Below, piece by piece: positions 13,625 through 16,602 of a DNA stretch of 16,602 bases. The DNA lies in assembly GCA_036493755.1 (NCBI GenBank), contig DASXPG010000151.1, forward strand, positions 1-16,602. The letters run 5' to 3'. The first letter of the stretch is position 1. Every line of letters starts with the position of its first letter. The notes beneath the pieces were generated by a model, which searched no databases, was not told the origin of the DNA, and saw only the letters and a list, made by a program, of their open reading frames with translations. This DNA comes from DASXPG01 sp036493755 (GTDB lineage: Bacteria; Gemmatimonadota; Gemmatimonadetes; Gemmatimonadales; JACORV01). Position numbers and translations under genes: made by a program.

Positions 13625-14844
13625 GCAGCCGCCTCGACCAGCGCGGTGACATCGCGCAGCCGCGGCGCGATCGGCGGCGCCAGATCCTCCCGCACCGCTT
13701 CGATGGTCTTGAGGCCGTTGCCGGTAATGCAGATGACCAATTCGCCGGCCGCCGGCAGCTGGCCACTGGCAACGAGCCTGCGGGCCGCCGCTACCGTGAC
13801 ACCACCCGCCGTCTCGGTGAAGATTCCCGTCGTCTCGGCCAGGAGCCTGATGCCGGCGACGATCTCCTCGTCGTTCACCGCCGCCGCGAAGCCGCCGCTG
13901 TCGCGGATCGCCCGGGCGGCCGAGGCACCGTCGGCGGGATTGCCGATGGCGATCGAGCGGGCGATGGTGCGCGGAATTTCCGGGACCACGGCATCGCCGC
14001 CGCGCTCCACGAGCCGGACGATCGGCGCACATCCCTCCGCCTGCGCGCCATAGATCCGCGGCGCCGTTCCGGAAACGAGGCCGGCGGCGGCAAACTCGCC
14101 GAAGCCCTTGCGCAACCTGGTCACCAGCGAGCCACCGGCCATCGGAGCGATCACCGCGCTCGGCAGGCGCCAACCGAGCTGCTCGGCGATCTCGTACGCG
14201 AGCGTCTTGGAACCCTCGCCGTAATAGCCGCGCAGATTCACGTTGACGACGCCCCAGCCGAAGCGATCGGCGACCTGGGCGCAGAGCCGATTCACGTCAT
14301 CGTAGGTGCCGCGCACCCGGACCAGTCTGGGCCCGTAGACGGCGGTGCCGATGACCTTTCCCGCTTCGAGGTCGTCGGGGATGAAGATCCAGGCGCCGAG
14401 CCCGGCCCGTGCCGCATGCGCGGCGACGGCGTTGGCGAGGTTGCCGGTGGAGGCGCAGCCTATTGTTTCGAGCCCGAAGGCAACCGCGGCGTTGATCGCC
14501 GTGGCGACGACGCGATCCTTGAACGACAACGTCGGGTGTGAAACCGAATCGTTCTTGATCCACACTTGCGCGATGCCGAGCCGGCGGGCGAGCGCCGGGG
14601 CGTCGACGAGCGGTGTGCAGCCGGTGTCGAGCGAGACCGTCGGCGCGCCGGTGAAGGGCAGCCACTCGCGGAAGCGCCAGAGGTTATCGGGGCGGCGCGC
14701 GATTTCCTCGCGGCCCGGCAGCCGGCGATCCGGATCGTAAACCGGGTCCAGCGGTCCGAGGCACTCGGCGCAGATCGCGGCCGGCTCCGGCTCGAAGACG
14801 CGGCCGCAGTTGCGGCAGCGCTGGGGCAGCGGGCGCGCGCTCAT
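13621..14844 (-). CDS. thrC: Threonine synthase with N-terminal zinc ribbon
   Basis: This PLP fold-type II enzyme converts O-phosphohomoserine to threonine. The 407-residue product begins with a four-Cys zinc ribbon (Cys 10/13 and 25/28), then TGCTPLV. The PLP Lys is at 109 in SFKDR, followed by STGNLANAVAAHAA, RGYYGEGSKTLAYEIAEQLGW, APMAGGSL, and the IGNPADG block characteristic of this ThrC class. ATG 14844 shares ATGA with the panB stop; an in-frame extension upstream to 14982 only back-translates panB repeats and is rejected. thrB follows with another ATGA. Because it sits beside a sulfur carrier, use of thiocarboxylate as a nucleophile is conceivable, but the sequence supports ordinary threonine synthase. 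Confidence 0.94.
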   Translation of the reverse strand: MSARPLPQRCRNCGRVFEPEPAAICAECLGPLDPVYDPDRRLPGREEIARRPDNLWRFREWLPFTGAPTVSLDTGCTPLVDAPALARRLGIAQVWIKNDSVSHPTLSFKDRVVATAINAAVAFGLETIGCASTGNLANAVAAHAARAGLGAWIFIPDDLEAGKVIGTAVYGPRLVRVRGTYDDVNRLCAQVADRFGWGVVNVNLRGYYGEGSKTLAYEIAEQLGWRLPSAVIAPMAGGSLVTRLRKGFGEFAAAGLVSGTAPRIYGAQAEGCAPIVRLVERGGDAVVPEIPRTIARSIAIGNPADGASAARAIRDSGGFAAAVNDEEIVAGIRLLAETTGIFTETAGGVTVAAARRLVASGQLPAAGELVICITGNGLKTIEAVREDLAPPIAPRLRDVTALVEAAA

Positions 14845-15773
14845 ACCGTCACCCCGCGCGCGCCGGCGATCGGCGTGTCTACGCCGGTGTCGATGCGCGC
14901 GCCACGGATCTGCGCCTCGGCGCCGGCGTCGATTCGCGCGCCGCGGATCTGCGCCTCGGCGCCGGGCTCGATCGGGTAGCACTGCTCCGGTCCCGGAAAG
15001 CGCCCCGCCCGGACGTCCTCGGCATAGCAGCGGAAGGCCCGCTCGATCTCCTCGCCTAACGAGGCGTAGCGGCGGACGAACCGGGGAGCAATGTCGCCGA
15101 CGAAGTTGCCGAGGATGTCATGGGAGATGACCAGCTGCCCGTCGAGCTGCGGGCCGGCACCGATGCCGTACACCGGCACGCTCACCTGCTCCCGGACGAA
15201 CGCCGCGGTCTCGGCGGGCATGGCTTCGAGGAGGATCGCGAAGACGCCGGACTCCTCCAGAACGCAGGCATCGTCGGCGATGCGCCGCGCCGCTTCAAGC
15301 GAACGTCCCTGGACCCGGTAGCCGCCCAGTTGCGCCAGGTTCTGCGGCGTCAGGCCCAGGTGGCCCATGACGGCGATGCCGGCATCGCTCATCGCGCGCA
15401 CCCGCCCCGCGACCCGCGCCCCGCCTTCGCATTTGACCGCGTCGCAGCCCGCCCCGCCCACGAAGGCGCCGGCGCTGAGCACGGCGAGCTCGTCGGATGG
15501 CTGGTAGGAGAGAAACGGCAGGTCGCCGATGACGAAGGCGCGCTGCGCCGCACGGGCCACCGCGCGGGCGAAGACGAGCATCTCCTCGAGGCTCACCCCC
15601 AGGGTGGTGCGCAGCCCGAGCATCGTCATCGCCGCCGAATCCCCCACCAGCAGCAGATCCGCGCCGGCGCGGTCAGCGAAGGTCGCCGTGGGATAGTCGT
15701 AGGCGGTGAGGAACACCGCCTTCTGGTCTGTGGCCTTCAGCTCGGCCAGCGTGGTCACCGTGACTTTGCGCAC
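14841..15773 (-). CDS. panB: 3-methyl-2-oxobutanoate hydroxymethyltransferase with repeat-bearing tail
   Basis: PanB adds a hydroxymethyl group from methylene-tetrahydrofolate to ketoisovalerate, the first committed step to pantothenate and CoA. The 310-residue product has FLTAYDYPTATFADRAGADLLLVGDSAAM (metal-binding Asp in VGDS), IGDLPFLSYQ, AVKCEGG and MGHLGLTPQ. The catalytic Glu lies in LLEAMPAETA, and IGAGPQLDGQLVISHD follows. The family normally stops around RFPGPEQCYP (residue 267 here). The remaining 43 residues are a tail with two near-identical 13-residue repeats and a degenerate third. The start is GTG 15773, six bases after GGAGG. It overlaps thrC by ATGA. Confidence 0.95.
   Translation of the reverse strand: MRKVTVTTLAELKATDQKAVFLTAYDYPTATFADRAGADLLLVGDSAAMTMLGLRTTLGVSLEEMLVFARAVARAAQRAFVIGDLPFLSYQPSDELAVLSAGAFVGGAGCDAVKCEGGARVAGRVRAMSDAGIAVMGHLGLTPQNLAQLGGYRVQGRSLEAARRIADDACVLEESGVFAILLEAMPAETAAFVREQVSVPVYGIGAGPQLDGQLVISHDILGNFVGDIAPRFVRRYASLGEEIERAFRCYAEDVRAGRFPGPEQCYPIEPGAEAQIRGARIDAGAEAQIRGARIDTGVDTPIAGARGVTV
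14886..14963 (-). repeat. Two 39-bp tandem repeats at the panB 3' end (plus a degenerate third)
   Basis: Units 14886-14924 and 14925-14963 match at 36 of 39 bases. They encode GAEAQIRGARIDA and GAEAQIRGARIDT. A diverged third unit (14847-14885, GVDTPIAGARG) runs up to the thrC start. Confidence 0.85.
15054..15061 (-). other. CGTTAGGC octamer, site 4
   Basis: It is read as TCG TTA GGC GAG (SLGE, about Leu239) in panB. Confidence 0.6.
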
Positions 15774-15797
15774 CGCTCACCTCCCGAAACGAAAACA

Positions 15798-15816
15798 GCC
15801 GCCCGGGGTGGGCGGC
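15798..15816 (-). terminator. Second terminator-like hairpin of the panB leader
   Basis: The 7-bp stem GCCGCCC (15798-15804) / GGGCGGC (15810-15816) has a 5-base loop. On the minus strand it is followed by TGTTTTCGTTTC and then directly by the panB ribosome-binding site. It could terminate, or it could be an initiation-controlling stem. Confidence 0.45.
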
Positions 15817-15841
15817 CGCGAAGCACGCACTTCGACTGCTG

Positions 15842-15875
15842 AAAACAAAACGGCCCGCGAGGAAATGCCGCGGGC
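15842..15875 (-). terminator. First intrinsic-terminator-like hairpin of the panB leader
   Basis: The stem GCCCGCG (15853-15859) / CGCGGGC (15869-15875) has a 9-base loop and is followed on the minus transcript by CGTTTTGTTTTC (15852-15841). It has the features of a Rho-independent terminator. It may be the real rpsA terminator or an attenuator of panB; a T5 run on the other side could make it bidirectional. Confidence 0.55.
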
Positions 15876-15881
15876 GTTCGC

Positions 15882-15910
15882 TTTTTAGCCTTTGTTTAAC
15901 GTGGTGGCAA
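15882..15910 (-). promoter_or_regulatory. Possible panB promoter
   Basis: On the minus strand TTGCCA (15910-15905), a 17-base spacer and TAAAAA (15887-15882) give 5/6 and 4/6 matches to sigma70 consensus. Transcription would start near the first base of the first leader hairpin. This is a prediction only. Confidence 0.4.
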
Positions 15911-15942
15911 TACGCGGCAAATGACCACGGGTCTTCGGTTGT

Positions 15943-15970
15943 CCGGGGAGTGTAGCGTCACACTCCCCGG
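15943..15970 (-). terminator. Strong hairpin after rpsA
   Basis: Perfect 11-bp arms CCGGGGAGTGT (15943-15953) and ACACTCCCCGG (15960-15970) with a 6-base loop start 13 bases after the rpsA stop. No T-tract follows (ACAACCGAAG), so it may stabilise the rpsA 3' end or terminate without a U-run. Confidence 0.6.
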
Positions 15971-15983
15971 TCCGTCAATGGGT

Positions 15984-16602
15984 CTACGCTTCGACCGGCG
16001 CTCCATCGGTTTCATCGTCGGGCGGCGGCGTGAACTGCTTCACTTCGCGCAGCGGCTCGTCGGGGAAGCTGATCGCCGCGAGCACGATGCGATGATGGAT
16101 CGGATCGACCTCGAGCACCTTCAGCTCGGCGACCTGGCCGATCTTCACCGCATCGGCCGGCTGCTGGATGTCGGGAATCCCGAGCTGGCTCATCGGCACG
16201 AAGCCTTCGATGTCGTTGCCGATGTCCACCACGACGCCCTTGTCCATCAGGCGCACGACGTGGCCCTTGATCTCGCGGCCGACGGGATACTTCTCGCCGA
16301 TCGCGAGCCACGGATCTTCCTCGGCCTGCTTGAGCCCGAGGCTGATGCGCTTGTTGTCGGCGTCGATGTTCAGGATCACGACGTCGACGGTGTCGCCCTT
16401 CTTCACCACTTCCGAGGGATGCTGCACCCGCTTGGTCCAGCTCATGTCGGAGATGTGGATCAGGCCGTCGATGCCCGGCTCGATTTCGACGAACGCGCCG
16501 AAGCTCGTCAGGTTGCGGACCTTGCCGGTGACGCGCGTGCCGACCGGATACTTGAGCGGCAGCACCATCCACGGATCCTGTTCGGTCTGCTTCATGCCGA
16601 GG
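15984..16602 (-). CDS. rpsA: 30S ribosomal protein S1, C-terminal part
   Basis: S1 binds mRNA and brings it to the 30S subunit. The frame enters from the right edge reading LGMKQTEQDPW, so the N-terminus and earlier S1 domains lie outside. Two S1 (OB-fold) repeats are present: YPVGTRVTGKVRNLTSFGAFVEIEPGIDGLIHISDMSW, and YPVGREIKGHVVRLMDKGVVVDIGNDIEGFVPMSQLG. They are joined by the typical NKRISLGLKQAEEDPW linker. The tail after the last domain is short and acidic (PPPDDETDGAPVEA), ending at TAG 15984-15986. The methionine at 16595 is internal, not a start. Confidence 0.95.
   Translation of the reverse strand, partial: LGMKQTEQDPWMVLPLKYPVGTRVTGKVRNLTSFGAFVEIEPGIDGLIHISDMSWTKRVQHPSEVVKKGDTVDVVILNIDADNKRISLGLKQAEEDPWLAIGEKYPVGREIKGHVVRLMDKGVVVDIGNDIEGFVPMSQLGIPDIQQPADAVKIGQVAELKVLEVDPIHHRIVLAAISFPDEPLREVKQFTPPPDDETDGAPVEA

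Noticed and set aside
12671..14173. A 500-residue reading of the homoserine kinase frame
   Set aside because: The upstream part overlaps thrC in another frame and is Arg/Gly-rich noise. Homoserine kinase starts at ATG 13624 with its PATTSNLGGG motif.
14845..14982. An N-terminal extension of ThrC upstream of 14844 (Arg-rich, about 46 residues)
   Set aside because: It is the panB tandem repeat read in another frame. The zinc-ribbon start at 14844 with ATGA coupling is far better supported.

Overview
The window is compact, high-GC bacterial chromosome with every gene but one on the minus strand. Gemmatimonadota is my best guess, from GC content, gene order and protein style, but no single marker proves the phylum. 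There is no tRNA, rRNA, CRISPR array, insertion sequence or phage gene. No gap exceeds about 210 bases. The reading order below follows the minus strand, from high to low coordinates.

Right end (16602-11225): the 3' end of rpsA (ribosomal protein S1) ends at a strong hairpin. A leader with a possible promoter and two terminator-like hairpins follows. Then comes a tightly coupled biosynthetic cluster: panB (pantothenate pathway), thrC and thrB (threonine from homoserine), a CysO-like sulfur-carrier protein ending in Gly-Gly, and a MoeB/ThiF-type activating enzyme fused to a rhodanese domain. The first four genes overlap by 4-10 bases.

Middle (11129-4533): the carboxyltransferase and biotin carboxylase subunits of an acyl-CoA (probably propionyl-CoA) carboxylase overlap by GTGA. 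Their missing biotinyl subunit is encoded about 3 kb further on, at the end of another minus-strand run: an exported MetX-like alpha/beta hydrolase, an RlmD/RumA-type 23S rRNA uracil methyltransferase, then the biotin carrier, joined by ATGA overlaps. Between the two blocks sits the only plus-strand gene, an exported VanX-type D-Ala-D-Ala dipeptidase. Its start codon overlaps the start codon of the divergent hydrolase.

Left end (4531-1): a clear sigma70-type promoter drives rplM-rpsI, followed by rpsB-tsf-pyrH-frr-uppS, a translation and cell-envelope operon. The uppS gene is cut by the window edge.

The main oddities are these. A CysO-like carrier and its activator are embedded in a threonine operon. 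An octamer, CGTTAGGC, occurs five times and accounts for nearly all TTA leucine codons in the minus-strand genes. A perfect AT-rich inverted repeat inside thrB is built from rare codons. panB ends in a 39-bp tandem repeat. No complete new defence or mobile system is visible; the sulfur-carrier/threonine cluster is the best candidate for under-described biology.
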